Origin: Streptomyces sp. NBC_01255
GTDB taxonomy: Bacteria; Actinomycetota; Actinomycetes; Streptomycetales; Streptomycetaceae
NCBI RefSeq assembly: GCF_036226445.1
Contig: NZ_CP108474.1
Span: 5,022,001-5,086,000 of the forward strand
Direction: 5' to 3'
Length of the DNA stretch: 64,000 nt
Every line of letters begins with the position of its first letter. Positions within the stretch are counted from its first letter, which is position 1. The position numbers and the translations under genes were made by a program. Below, piece by piece: positions 24,289 to 33,780 of this stretch. The notes beneath the pieces are model-generated. The model did no database searches and was not told the origin of the DNA. It was given only the letters and a program-made list of their open reading frames with translations.

Positions 24289-25923
24289 TTAACCGGATGT
24301 TTTCTTCTCGGAGCCGCGGGCGGGGTCGCGGGAGGAGTCGCGGGAGGAGCCGCGCGAACGCTGCTCGTGGCTCCCGCCATGCCCGCCCGGCAGGTGGAAG
24401 CGCGTCGCCGTCGCCGAGTGCGCCGTGACCTCCACGCCCCCCGTGCCGAGCCAGCCGGCGAGCTTGCCGCCCTGTCCGACCGCCCGCAGGCGGCGCTCCG
24501 TGGCGTCCCGCACCGGGTCGGTCGCGACGACGAGGAGCTCGTCGCCGCGGCGCAGGACGGTCGCGGGACCGGGCACGAAGCTCTTCTCTTCGCGTACGAC
24601 GAGGGTGACCGCCGCTCCGGCCGGGAGCCGCAGCTCCCCGACCTCGACGCCGTGCATGCGCGAGGCCCCGGGGATGGCGACGGAGAGCAGATGGCCGCGC
24701 AGCCGCTCCAGGGGCGCGGACTCGACGCCGAGGTCGGCGGCCTCGGCGTCGTCGCCCAGCTTCAGCGCCTTGGCCAGCCAGGGCAGGGTCGGCCCCTGGA
24801 CCAGGGTGTAGACGACGACGAGGACGAAGACGATGTTGAAGATCCGCTCGCTGCCCTCGATCTGCGCCACCATCGGGATGGTGGCGAGGATGATGGGGAC
24901 GGCTCCGCGCAGGCCGGCCCAGGACATGAGGGCCTGCTCCTGCCACGGGATCCGGAACGGCGCCAGGCTGACCAGGACCTCCATCGGTCGCGCGACCACC
25001 GTCAGGACGAGGCCGATGACGACGGCGGGCCAGAAGTCGTGGACGAGTTCGTGCGGGGTGACGAGCAGGCCGAGCAGGACGAACATGCCGATCTGGGCGA
25101 TCCAGCCGAGCCCCTCGGCGAAGCCGCGGTTGGCCGGCGCGTGCGGCAGCTTGGCGTTGCCGAGGACCATCGCGGCCAGGTAGACGGCGAGGAATCCGGA
25201 GCCGTGGGCCAGGGCGCCGGCCGCGTACGCCACGACCGCGATGGCCATGACGGCGATCGGGTAGAGGCCGGAGGCGGGCAGGGCGACGTGCCGGAGGCCG
25301 TACGCGCCGAGGAAGCCGACGGCGAGACCGACGGCGACGCCGATGGCGAGCTCCAGGGCGATCGTGCCGACGAGGACGTACCAGGCGTCGACGGGTCCCG
25401 CGGTGGAGAAGGCGACGACGAGGATGACGACGGGGGCGTCGTTGAAGCCGGACTCGGCCTCCAGGACACCGGTGACCCGGGAGGGCAGCGGCACCTTGCG
25501 CAGGACGGAGAAGACCGCGGCGGCGTCGGTGGAGGAGACGACGGCGCCGATGATCAGCGCCTGCCGCCAGTCGAGGCCGACGAGGTAGTGGGCGGCCGTG
25601 GCCGTGATGCCGACGCTGACGGCGACCCCGACGGTGGAGAGGACGACGGCGGCGGGCAGGGCCGGCTTGATCTCCTTCCACTTCGTGCCGAGGCCACCCT
25701 CGGCGAGGATCACGACGAGGGCGGCGTAGCCGATGACCTGGGTCAGTTCGGCGTTGTCGAAGGCGACGTTGCCGATGCCGTCCTGCCCTATCGCGACGCC
25801 GATCCCGAGGTAGAGCAGCAGGCTGGGGAGCCCGCTCCGGGACGAGATCCGCACGGCCGCGACGGCGATCAGCAACACGAGGGAGCAGATGAGCAGGAGT
25901 TCGTTGAGCTGGTGGACAGTCAG
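24289..25923 (-). CDS. Potassium/proton antiporter (CPA1 family, CvrA-like)
   Basis: A 544-aa cation/proton antiporter: about 12-13 helices including GAVVSSTDAAAVFSVLR with the transport Asp, FNDAPVVILVV, and SWAGLRGAVPIILA; then a TrkA-C-like cytoplasmic domain (about residues 410-490: RMHGVEVGELRLPAGAAVTLVVREEKSFVPGP split into two strands) and an Arg/Ser-rich tail. The usual family N-terminus, TVHQLNELLLICSLVLLIAV, is in frame only if translation begins at CTG 25923, which is preceded by GGAAGGA eight bases upstream; no ATG, GTG or TTG is available before GTG 25878, which would remove half of helix 1. I therefore place the start at the CTG. Confidence 0.8.
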   Translation of the reverse strand: MTVHQLNELLLICSLVLLIAVAAVRISSRSGLPSLLLYLGIGVAIGQDGIGNVAFDNAELTQVIGYAALVVILAEGGLGTKWKEIKPALPAAVVLSTVGVAVSVGITATAAHYLVGLDWRQALIIGAVVSSTDAAAVFSVLRKVPLPSRVTGVLEAESGFNDAPVVILVVAFSTAGPVDAWYVLVGTIALELAIGVAVGLAVGFLGAYGLRHVALPASGLYPIAVMAIAVVAYAAGALAHGSGFLAVYLAAMVLGNAKLPHAPANRGFAEGLGWIAQIGMFVLLGLLVTPHELVHDFWPAVVIGLVLTVVARPMEVLVSLAPFRIPWQEQALMSWAGLRGAVPIILATIPMVAQIEGSERIFNIVFVLVVVYTLVQGPTLPWLAKALKLGDDAEAADLGVESAPLERLRGHLLSVAIPGASRMHGVEVGELRLPAGAAVTLVVREEKSFVPGPATVLRRGDELLVVATDPVRDATERRLRAVGQGGKLAGWLGTGGVEVTAHSATATRFHLPGGHGGSHEQRSRGSSRDSSRDPARGSEKKTSG

Positions 25924-26137
25924 TGGCCGATCCTTCCCCTCGCATGCAGCTGGATCGTTCCTCCAGCGGCCGACACTTCGTTACCTTACCTAATCTTTAA
26001 CGTTTTCTTGACGCCTCCTTTGCATCGGGCCGCTCATCAGTACGGTTCTCTTCCTGACACCGAGTCCGGGCCGTCCGGACGCTGCACCTAAGGTTGCTCC
26101 CGTACTCCAGGACCACCCTGCCCCTCGAAGGACAGCG

Positions 26138-28915
26138 ATGCCCTCCAACACGACCGCGCCCCCCGCCAAGAAGAAAGGGCGGCGCGCCCGCCTGCTCCTC
26201 CTCGTCCTGGTCCTTGCGCTGGTCGCGGGCATCGGATTCGGCGGGTACTGGGGTGTCACCACCGTCCGGGCCTCGTTCCCGCAGACCACCGGCGAGATCC
26301 GGCTCGACAGCCTCTCCGCCGATGTCGCGGTCAAGCGGGACGCGAACGGCGTTCCGCAGATCTACGCGGACAACGAGACGGACCTCTTCCGCGCCCAGGG
26401 CTACGTCCAGGCGCAGGACCGCTTCTACGAGATGGACGTCCGCCGGCACGTGACGGCGGGTCGGCTCTCCGAGATGTTCGGCGAGAGCCAGGTCGAGACC
26501 GACTCCTTCCTGCGCACGCTCGGCTGGCGCCGGGTCGCGCAGCAGGAGTACGACACGGTTCTCTCGGCCGAGACGAAGAAGTACCTCCAGGCGTACGCGG
26601 AAGGCGTCAACGCCTATCTGAAGGACCGGGACCCCGCCGACATCTCCGTCGAGTACGCGGCCCTGGGCTTCACCAACGACTACGCGATCGAGCCGTGGAC
26701 CCCGGTCGACTCGGTGGCCTGGCTCAAGGCGATGGCCTGGGACCTGCGCGGCAACATGCAGGACGAGATCGACCGGTCGCTGATGACGAGCCGGCTGAGC
26801 GCGAGCCAGATCAAGCAGCTCTACCCGGAGTACCCGTACGCGCTCCACCAGCCGATCGTCGACAAGGGCGCGGTCGACGGGACGACCGGCTCCTTCGACC
26901 CGTCGGCCGAGGCCGGCGAGGGCGACGGCAGCGGCGAGGGCGACGGATCGACGACGGGCGACACCCCGGGCACCAACCCCACCGGCCCGGGCAGCTCCAC
27001 CGGATCCTCCCAGGACGGCGTGGACGCCCAGCTCGGCGCGCTCTCCGAGGTCCTGGACGGCATCCCGGCCCTCCTCGGCCCCAACGGCAACGGCATCGGC
27101 TCGAACTCGTGGGTCGTCGCCGGCAAGTACACGACCTCGGGCAAGCCGCTTCTCGCCAACGACCCGCACCTCGCGCCGCAGCTGCCGTCGCTCTGGTACC
27201 AGATGGGTCTGCACTGCCGCTCGGTCTCGGCCACCTGCCGCTACGACGTCGCCGGCTACACCTTCTCCGGCATGCCCGGTGTGATCATCGGTCACAACGA
27301 CAAGATCGCCTGGGGTCTCACCAACCTCGGCGCCGACGTCACCGACCTCTACCTGGAGAAGATCGGCCCGGACGGCTACCTCGTCGACGGCAAGGTCAAG
27401 CCGTTCACGGTCCGCGACGAGGTCATCAAGGTGGCCGGCGGGGACGACCGGAAGATCACCGTCCGCTCCACCGACCGCGGCCCGCTCGTCTCCGACCGCT
27501 CTTCCGAGCTGGAGAAGGTCGGCCAGAAGGCCCCCGTCGGCAACGCCGCCCCCGACCGCGGCACCGGCTACGGCGTCTCCCTCCAGTGGACGGCGCTCCA
27601 GCCCGGCAAGTCGATGGACGCGATCTTCGCGCTCGACCGCGCCAAGGACTTCACCACCTTCCGGGCGGCGGCCAAGAACTTCGAGGTCCCGTCCCAGAAC
27701 CTCGTCTACGCCGACACCGCGGGCAACATCGGCTACCAGTCCCCGGGCAAGATCCCGCAGCGCACCAAGGGCGACGGCACCCTCCCGGCGCCGGGCTGGG
27801 ACTCCACGTACAAGTGGAAGGGCTACATCCCCTTCGCGCAGCTGCCGTACGAGTTCAACCCGGACCGCGGCTACATCGTCACCGCCAACCAGGCCGTGAT
27901 CGACGAGAAGAGCTACCCGGACCTGCTCACCAAGGACTGGGGCTACGGCTCGCGCAGCCAGCGGATCAACGACCTCATCGAGTCGAAGACCAAGGACGGC
28001 GGAAAGATCTCGCCGGACGACATGCGGACCATGCAGACGGACAACCGCAGCGAGATCGCGACGCTGCTCAACCCGCTCCTGCTGAAGGTCGACATCTCCG
28101 ACCCGTACGTCCGCGAGGCGCAGAAGCTCCTGGAGGGCTGGGACTACACCCAGGAGCCCGACTCGGCGGCCGCCGCCTACTTCAACGCGGTCTGGCGCAA
28201 CGTCCTCAAGCTCGCCTTCGGCGACAAGCTGCCCAAGGAACTGCGGGCCGAGGGCGACTGCATCACCGTCCGCCCGGCCGACGCCACCGGCCCGGTCGAC
28301 GAGCAGAACAAGCTCGTCCGGGAGTGCGGCCAGCGCGACCCCGACTCGGCGCAGCCGGACGGCGGCGACCGCTGGTACGAGGTGGTCCGCCCGCTCCTCA
28401 AGCAGGAGGAGAGCGAGTGGTGGACGACCCCGGGCAACCGCATGGACGCGGCCACCGAGACCCGTGACCAGCTGCTCGCCCGGGCCATGAAGGACGCCCG
28501 CTGGGAGCTGACCGCCAAGCTCGGCAAGGACATCTCCACCTGGAGCTGGGGCCGCCTGCACCAGCTGACCCTGGAGAACCAGACCCTCGGCACCGCCGGT
28601 CCTGGCTTCGTGCAGCGGCTTCTCAACCGCGGCCCGTGGAACCTGGGCGGCGGCGAGGCGGCGGTCGACGCGACCGGCTGGAACGCGGCCGGCGGGTACG
28701 AGGTCATCTGGGTGCCGTCGATGCGGATGGTGGTCAACGTCGGCGACTGGGACAAGTCCCGGTGGGTCAACCTGACCGGGGCCTCGGGCCACGCCTTCAA
28801 CGACCACTACACCGACCAGACGGACATGTGGGCGAAGGGCGAGCTCTACGACTGGGCCTACGGCAAGGCGGCCGTGGACGCGTCGACGAAGGACACGCTG
28901 GTCCTCAAGCCGTAG
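26138..28915 (+). CDS. Penicillin acylase family Ntn-hydrolase, membrane-anchored
   Basis: A 925-aa protein with one N-terminal transmembrane helix (about residues 18-38) after a Lys/Arg stretch, then alpha domain (VAVKRDANGVPQIYADNETDLFRAQGYVQAQDRFYEMD), a Gly/Ser/Thr/Asp linker of about 50 residues (about 250-300), and the beta chain beginning at Ser in GIGSNSWVVAG (about residue 324), the self-cleaving nucleophile. Family members hydrolyse acyl side chains of amides such as beta-lactams or acyl-homoserine lactones; the substrate here is unknown. AAGGA five bases before ATG 26138 supports the start. It overlaps the convergent cyclo-ligase gene by 11 bases. Confidence 0.9.
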   Translation: MPSNTTAPPAKKKGRRARLLLLVLVLALVAGIGFGGYWGVTTVRASFPQTTGEIRLDSLSADVAVKRDANGVPQIYADNETDLFRAQGYVQAQDRFYEMDVRRHVTAGRLSEMFGESQVETDSFLRTLGWRRVAQQEYDTVLSAETKKYLQAYAEGVNAYLKDRDPADISVEYAALGFTNDYAIEPWTPVDSVAWLKAMAWDLRGNMQDEIDRSLMTSRLSASQIKQLYPEYPYALHQPIVDKGAVDGTTGSFDPSAEAGEGDGSGEGDGSTTGDTPGTNPTGPGSSTGSSQDGVDAQLGALSEVLDGIPALLGPNGNGIGSNSWVVAGKYTTSGKPLLANDPHLAPQLPSLWYQMGLHCRSVSATCRYDVAGYTFSGMPGVIIGHNDKIAWGLTNLGADVTDLYLEKIGPDGYLVDGKVKPFTVRDEVIKVAGGDDRKITVRSTDRGPLVSDRSSELEKVGQKAPVGNAAPDRGTGYGVSLQWTALQPGKSMDAIFALDRAKDFTTFRAAAKNFEVPSQNLVYADTAGNIGYQSPGKIPQRTKGDGTLPAPGWDSTYKWKGYIPFAQLPYEFNPDRGYIVTANQAVIDEKSYPDLLTKDWGYGSRSQRINDLIESKTKDGGKISPDDMRTMQTDNRSEIATLLNPLLLKVDISDPYVREAQKLLEGWDYTQEPDSAAAAYFNAVWRNVLKLAFGDKLPKELRAEGDCITVRPADATGPVDEQNKLVRECGQRDPDSAQPDGGDRWYEVVRPLLKQEESEWWTTPGNRMDAATETRDQLLARAMKDARWELTAKLGKDISTWSWGRLHQLTLENQTLGTAGPGFVQRLLNRGPWNLGGGEAAVDATGWNAAGGYEVIWVPSMRMVVNVGDWDKSRWVNLTGASGHAFNDHYTDQTDMWAKGELYDWAYGKAAVDASTKDTLVLKP

Positions 28916-29519
28916 GGGCCGTACGGAATCGGATGACCCCCTTCGGGGTCACCACCGCGTGCACGGGGTGGTCGTGCGGTTCCTCCGGGACCCGGGCGAC
29001 CACCTCGTCCGCGTACAGGAGCACGACCAGGGCCGGGTCGGTGCCCGCCCGCGCGAGCCGGGCGAGGACCCGGTCGTACGAGCCGCCGCCCCGCCCGAGC
29101 CGCATCCCGCGCGCGTCGACCGCGAGGCCCGGCAGCAGGACGGCGTCGGCGGCGCGGACGGCCTCGGGCCCGAGGCGGGGCCCGACCGGTTCGAGGAGTC
29201 CGCGGCCGGCCTTCGCGAGCCGCTCCGGACCTTCGTACGAGGCCCAGTCCAGGTCGTTGTCGGGGAGCAGGACGGGGAGCAGGACCCGCACCCCGCGCGC
29301 GTGCAGCGCGTCGAGCAGCGCGCGCGTGCCCGGCTCGCGGCCCACGGACACGTAGGCGGCGACGGTGGACGCCTCGGCGAGTTCGGCCAGTTCCACTCCC
29401 TGGCGGGCGAGGGATTCGGCCGCGTCCGCGAGGGATTCGGTGCTCAGCGCGGCTCGGGCGGCCAGAAGTCGCCTGCGCAGCAAGGTCTTTTCGGACAACT
29501 CGGGTGTCTCGGGTGTCAT
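28905..29519 (-). CDS. 5-formyltetrahydrofolate cyclo-ligase
   Basis: A 204-aa enzyme that converts 5-formyl-THF to 5,10-methenyl-THF with ATP. It shows the family N-terminus (KTLLRRRLLAARAALS), the phosphate-binding GMRLGRGGGSYDRVLARL (about 139-156) and the metal/substrate strand ADAVLLPGLAVDARG. GAGGAGG five bases before ATG 29519 is a near-perfect ribosome site. It is divergent from galU with a 104-base shared upstream region. Confidence 0.92.
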   Translation of the reverse strand: MTPETPELSEKTLLRRRLLAARAALSTESLADAAESLARQGVELAELAEASTVAAYVSVGREPGTRALLDALHARGVRVLLPVLLPDNDLDWASYEGPERLAKAGRGLLEPVGPRLGPEAVRAADAVLLPGLAVDARGMRLGRGGGSYDRVLARLARAGTDPALVVLLYADEVVARVPEEPHDHPVHAVVTPKGVIRFRTAPTA

Positions 29520-29623
29520 GACGGCCTCCTCTGAATTCACGAAACTCTCGTAACTGTCTTTATGTGGATGAAGTTAATCGAAGCCACATCTTTCTCTCAT
29601 TCCGAACGACTAAGGTGCAGTTC

Positions 29624-30535
29624 ATGAATCAGTCGCTCCCCAGGCTCGGCCGGATCAGCAAGGCTGTCATCCCGGCCGCGGGCCTCGGTACCCGCTTCCT
29701 CCCGGCGACCAAGGCGACGCCGAAGGAGATGCTGCCGGTCGTCGACAAACCGGCGATCCAGTACGTCGTCGAGGAGGCCGCCGCGGCCGGTCTTTCGGAC
29801 GTTCTGATGATCACCGGTCGCAACAAGCGTCCCCTTGAGGACCACTTCGACCGGAACTACGAGCTGGAGGAAGCTCTGATCCGGAAGGGCGACGAAGAGC
29901 GCCTCTCCAAGGTCCAGGAGTCCAGCGACCTCGCCACCATGCACTACGTGCGCCAGGGCGCCCCGCGCGGTCTCGGCCACGCGGTGCTGTGCGCGGCCCC
30001 GCACGTCGGCGACCAGCCTTTCGCGGTGCTCCTCGGCGACGACCTGATCGACCCGCGCGACCCGCTCCTCGCGCGGATGGTGGAGGTCCAGGAGCGCGAG
30101 GGCGGCAGCGTGATCGCGCTGATGGAGGTCGAGCCCTCGCAGATCCATCTGTACGGCTGCGCGGCCGTCGAGGCGACCGCCGCCCCGGATGTCGTGAAGG
30201 TGACGGATCTGGTCGAGAAGCCGGAGCCGGCGGAGGCGCCCAGCAACTACGCGATCATCGGCCGCTATGTGCTGGATCCGGCCGTCTTCGGGATGCTGCG
30301 GGAGACCGAGCCGGGCCGCGGCGGGGAGATCCAGCTGACCGACGCCCTGCAGAAACTCGCCACCGACGAGAAGATCGGCGGCCCGGTGCACGGTGTGGTC
30401 TTCAAGGGCCGCCGCTATGACACCGGTGACCGCGGGGACTATCTGCGTGCCATTGTCAGACTCGCGTGCGAACGTGAAGATCTGGGACCGGACTTCCGGG
30501 CCTGGCTCCGGAGATACGTCAGCGAGGAGATGTAG
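29624..30535 (+). CDS. galU: UTP-glucose-1-phosphate uridylyltransferase
   Basis: A 303-aa enzyme making UDP-glucose for trehalose, cell-wall and exopolysaccharide synthesis. Signature: KAVIPAAGLGTRFLPATK at about residues 13-30, KEMLPVVDKPAIQYVVEEA, the LLGDDLID metal site and VEKPEP. ATG 29624 has no ribosome site, but TAAGGT at 29611-29616 lies eight bases before it, suggesting a leaderless or nearly leaderless transcript. It is the first gene of the run galU-glp-moaC-mogA-rimJ-like. Confidence 0.94.
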   Translation: MNQSLPRLGRISKAVIPAAGLGTRFLPATKATPKEMLPVVDKPAIQYVVEEAAAAGLSDVLMITGRNKRPLEDHFDRNYELEEALIRKGDEERLSKVQESSDLATMHYVRQGAPRGLGHAVLCAAPHVGDQPFAVLLGDDLIDPRDPLLARMVEVQEREGGSVIALMEVEPSQIHLYGCAAVEATAAPDVVKVTDLVEKPEPAEAPSNYAIIGRYVLDPAVFGMLRETEPGRGGEIQLTDALQKLATDEKIGGPVHGVVFKGRRYDTGDRGDYLRAIVRLACEREDLGPDFRAWLRRYVSEEM

Positions 30536-30539
30536 GACC

Positions 30540-31922
30540 TTGAGCAGCAGCGCGGCACCGTCGCCGTCCGACGACGACCAGGGACAGGGCCACGAGACGG
30601 GCCACGAGCACGAGCACGGCCCGGCGGACCCCTGCGCGGGCGCGGCCCGCGGTCTGTGGTCGGTGGACGAGCACCTGGCCGACATCCTCGCGACGGTCGG
30701 CCCGCTCGAACCCATCGAGCTCCAACTCCTCGACGCGCAGGGCTGTGTCCTCGTCGAGGACGTGACGGTGCCGGTCGCGCTGCCGCCGTTCGACAACAGC
30801 TCCATGGACGGGTACGCGGTGCGGGTCGCCGATGTCGCCGGTGCCACCGAGGAGTTCCCCGCGGTCCTCACGGTCATCGGCGACGTCGCGGCCGGTGACG
30901 GCGGGCTGCCGACCGTCGGCCCCGGGCAGGCGGCCCGGATCATGACGGGCGCCCCGCTGCCGCCCGGCGCCGAGGCCGTCGTCCCCGTCGAGTGGACCGA
31001 CGGCGGTACGGGCGGGGGCGCGGCCACCGGCATGCGCGCCGCCAGCGCCGCCCCGGAGGGCGCGGGCGGCGAGGTGCGGGTGCACCGGTCCGCCGAGGCC
31101 CGCGCGCACGTCCGTGCGCGCGGCAGCGACGTACGGGCCGGGGAGCTGGCCCTCGCGGCGGGCACGGTCCTCGGCCCGCCGCAGATCGGCCTCCTCGCGG
31201 CGATCGGGAGGGGCACGGTCCGGGTCCGACCCCGACCGCGAGTCGTGGTCATCTCGACCGGCAGCGAGCTCGTCCAGCCCGGCGAGCCGCTGGGCGAGGG
31301 CCAGATCCACGACTCGAACAGCTTCGCGCTGGCGGCGGCCGCGCGGGACGCCGGCGCCCTCGCCTACCGGGTGGGCGCCGTCACCGACGAGGCCGAGACG
31401 CTGCGGGCCACGATCGAGGACCAGCTCATCAGGGCGGACCTGATCGTGACGACGGGCGGGGTGAGCGTCGGCGCGTACGACGTGGTGAAGGAGGCCCTGA
31501 GCGCCGACGGGCAGGTCGACTTCCGGAAGCTGGCCATGCAGCCGGGCAAGCCGCAGGGCTTCGGCGCGATCGGCGCCGAGCAGATCCCGCTGCTCGCGCT
31601 GCCGGGCAACCCGGTGTCCTCGTACGTCTCCTTCGAGCTGTTCGTCCGGCCCGCGATCCGGGCCCTGATGGGCGTCGAGGACCTGCACAGACCCACGGTC
31701 CGGGCGGTGCTCGCCGCCGACAAGGCGCTCTCGTCCCCGGCCGGCCGCCGTCAGTTCCTGCGGGGCACGTACGACCCGGAGGCGGGCACCGTCACTCCGG
31801 TGGGCGGTGCCGGCTCGCACCTCGTCGCGGCCCTCGCGCACGCGGACTGCCTGCTCGTGGTCCCGGAGGAGACGGACAGCGTCGAGCCGGGCAGCGAGCT
31901 GGAAGTGGTCCTCCTCGGCTGA
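30540..31922 (+). CDS. glp: Molybdopterin molybdotransferase (MoeA/gephyrin-like, Glp)
   Basis: A 460-aa MoeA-type enzyme that inserts molybdate into adenylated molybdopterin. Domains: MoeA N-terminal and linker ([40 protein letters not shown] near 89), MoCF-binding domain with [13 protein letters not shown] and [11 protein letters not shown] (about 239 and 306), and the C-terminal beta barrel. A His/Glu-rich N-terminal tail ([11 protein letters not shown]) may bind metal. The start is TTG 30540, four bases after the galU stop, so the two are coupled. In actinobacteria this Glp protein is also linked to the divisome through GlpR/SepX, whose gene lies three genes downstream. Confidence 0.88.
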   Translation: MSSSAAPSPSDDDQGQGHETGHEHEHGPADPCAGAARGLWSVDEHLADILATVGPLEPIELQLLDAQGCVLVEDVTVPVALPPFDNSSMDGYAVRVADVAGATEEFPAVLTVIGDVAAGDGGLPTVGPGQAARIMTGAPLPPGAEAVVPVEWTDGGTGGGAATGMRAASAAPEGAGGEVRVHRSAEARAHVRARGSDVRAGELALAAGTVLGPPQIGLLAAIGRGTVRVRPRPRVVVISTGSELVQPGEPLGEGQIHDSNSFALAAAARDAGALAYRVGAVTDEAETLRATIEDQLIRADLIVTTGGVSVGAYDVVKEALSADGQVDFRKLAMQPGKPQGFGAIGAEQIPLLALPGNPVSSYVSFELFVRPAIRALMGVEDLHRPTVRAVLAADKALSSPAGRRQFLRGTYDPEAGTVTPVGGAGSHLVAALAHADCLLVVPEETDSVEPGSELEVVLLG

Positions 31923-31980
31923 GGGGGCGAGGGTGGGGGTACGGTGTCGTCCCCATACAGCGACCGGGAGTGTCACGGCC

Positions 31981-32466
31981 ATGAGCACGCAGCAAGGTCT
32001 CACCCACATCGACGAGGCGGGTGCGGCCCGCATGGTCGACGTCTCGGCGAAGGACGTCACGGCCCGCACCGCGCGGGCCAGCGGACGGGTCCTCGTCTCG
32101 CCGCGCGTGATCGAGCTGCTGCGCGGCGAGGGCGTCCCGAAGGGCGACGCGCTGGCGACGGCCCGCATCGCCGGGATCATGGGGGCGAAGAAGACCCCCG
32201 ACCTGATCCCGCTCTGCCACCCGCTCGCCGTCTCGGGCGTCACCCTGGACCTGGCGGTCACGGACGAGGCGGTCGAGATCCTGGCGACGGTGAAGACCAC
32301 GGACCGCACGGGCGTCGAGATGGAGGCCCTCACGGCGGTCTCGGTGGCGGCCCTGACAGTCGTCGACATGGTGAAGGCGGTCGACAAGGGCGCGGTCATC
32401 TCCGACGTACGGGTGGAGGAGAAGACGGGCGGAAAGTCGGGCCACTGGACGCGGAGCGGGTCGTGA
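31981..32466 (+). CDS. moaC: Cyclic pyranopterin monophosphate synthase
   Basis: A 161-aa MoaC enzyme, acting in the first stage of molybdenum-cofactor synthesis with MoaA. Conserved pieces: [18 protein letters not shown] at about 18-35, [18 protein letters not shown] (about 63-80; His of CHP is catalytic) and [30 protein letters not shown] (split across 107-136). The size is typical. It ends overlapping the next gene (GTGA), so mogA is coupled. Confidence 0.95.
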   Translation: MSTQQGLTHIDEAGAARMVDVSAKDVTARTARASGRVLVSPRVIELLRGEGVPKGDALATARIAGIMGAKKTPDLIPLCHPLAVSGVTLDLAVTDEAVEILATVKTTDRTGVEMEALTAVSVAALTVVDMVKAVDKGAVISDVRVEEKTGGKSGHWTRSGS

Positions 32467-33035
32467 CGCGCGGGGGCCGGGTGAGCGGGGTGCACCCGCG
32501 CGAGGAGACCCCGGAGCCGCTCGGTGACGGGCTCGGCGGCGCACTTGTCGGGCCGTACGCGGCCCTCGTCGTCACCGCCTCGAACCGGGCGTCGGCCGGG
32601 GTGTACGAGGACAAGGGCGGTCCGCTGATCGCCGAGGGCCTGGCCCGGATGGGCTTCGCCGTGGACGGTCCGCAGATCGTCCCGGACGGGGCGCCGGTCG
32701 AGGCCGCGCTGCGGGCCGGCGTCGCGGCGGGGTACGACGCGATCGTCACCACCGGCGGTACGGGCATCTCGCCCACCGACGAGACCCCCGAGGCCACCCG
32801 CCGGGTCCTGGACCGCGAGATCCCCGGCATCCCGGAGGCCATTCGCGCGTACGGCCGGGAGAAGGTGCCGACGGCGGCGCTCTCGCGCGGGCTCGCGGGC
32901 GTCGCGGGCGGCACGCTGATCGTGAACCTGCCGGGGTCTCCCGGCGGGGTACGGGACGGGCTCGCGGTCCTGGAACCGATCCTCCGGCACGCCGTCGACC
33001 AGATCCGCGGTGGCGACCACCCGAGACCGTCATGA
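32463..33035 (+). CDS. mog: MogA/MoaB-type molybdopterin adenylyltransferase
   Basis: A 190-aa protein with one MoCF domain: [32 protein letters not shown] (about 99-117), and [18 protein letters not shown] (about 152-169). It adenylates molybdopterin before Mo insertion by Glp. GTG 32463 overlaps the moaC stop codon; an internal GTG (VSGVHPREE) seven codons later is a possible alternative. The cofactor it helps make is required by the molybdoenzyme encoded at 15.7-18.0 kb. Confidence 0.9.
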   Translation: MTRGGRVSGVHPREETPEPLGDGLGGALVGPYAALVVTASNRASAGVYEDKGGPLIAEGLARMGFAVDGPQIVPDGAPVEAALRAGVAAGYDAIVTTGGTGISPTDETPEATRRVLDREIPGIPEAIRAYGREKVPTAALSRGLAGVAGGTLIVNLPGSPGGVRDGLAVLEPILRHAVDQIRGGDHPRPS

Positions 33036-33643
33036 TCCCGCCCTGGCCCGTGGTCCTGGTGGACGGGGACGTCGTCCTCCGGCCGATAAAGATGGGCGAC
33101 CAGCGGGCCTGGCGCGAGGTGAACCGGCGCAACCGCGAGTGGCTGCGGCCCTGGGAGGCGACGGTTCCGCCCCCGGCGCCGGGCGGCCCGGTCGCGCAGC
33201 GGCCGACGTACCGTCAGATGGTCCGCCATCTGCGGTCGGAGGCGAAGGCGGGCCGGATGCTGCCGTTCGTCATCGAGTACCAGGGGCGGCTCGTCGGGCA
33301 GTTGACGGTGGCCGGGATCACCTGGGGCTCCATGTGCTCGGGGCACGTGGGCTACTGGGTGGACAGCGAGGTGGCCGGGCGCGGAGTGATGCCGACGGCG
33401 GTCGCCCTCGCCGTCGACCACTGCTTCCGCGCGGTCGGACTGCACCGGATGGAGGTGTGCATCCGCCCGGAGAACGGCCCTTCGCGCCGGGTCGTGGAGA
33501 AACTCGGCTTCCGCGAGGAGGGGGTGCGGCCCCGCTATCTCCACATCGACGGCGCGTGGCGGGACCATCTGGTCTTCGCGCTGACGGTGGAGGAGGTGCC
33601 GGAGGGATTGCTGCGGCGCTGGCGCCAGACAAGAATGGCATAA
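33032..33643 (+). CDS. GNAT N-acetyltransferase, RimJ/RimL type
   Basis: A 203-aa acetyltransferase. It begins VVLVDGDVVLRPIKMGDQRAWREVNRRN as RimJ-like proteins do, has the strand-4/5 region GHVGYWVDSEVAGRGVMPTAVALAVDHCF with the acetyl-CoA turn (about 109-137), and ENGPSRRVVEKLGFREEGV typical of the C-terminal part. It probably acetylates a protein N-terminus or small amine. It overlaps mog by four bases (ATGA). This gene is regularly found between the Mo-cofactor genes and sepX in Streptomyces. Confidence 0.88.
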   Translation: MIPPWPVVLVDGDVVLRPIKMGDQRAWREVNRRNREWLRPWEATVPPPAPGGPVAQRPTYRQMVRHLRSEAKAGRMLPFVIEYQGRLVGQLTVAGITWGSMCSGHVGYWVDSEVAGRGVMPTAVALAVDHCFRAVGLHRMEVCIRPENGPSRRVVEKLGFREEGVRPRYLHIDGAWRDHLVFALTVEEVPEGLLRRWRQTRMA

Positions 33644-33780
33644 ACGTTCGAATTTAATCGGTAGTTGGCACGCAAACGATCTGAACAATCACAAAAAAGT
33701 TCAGTGATATCAGCCAGATCGTGCGACACACCGGGCCAATTGGCCGATGCCCTCCCGCGAACCCCTCTACCGTGTGAGGC

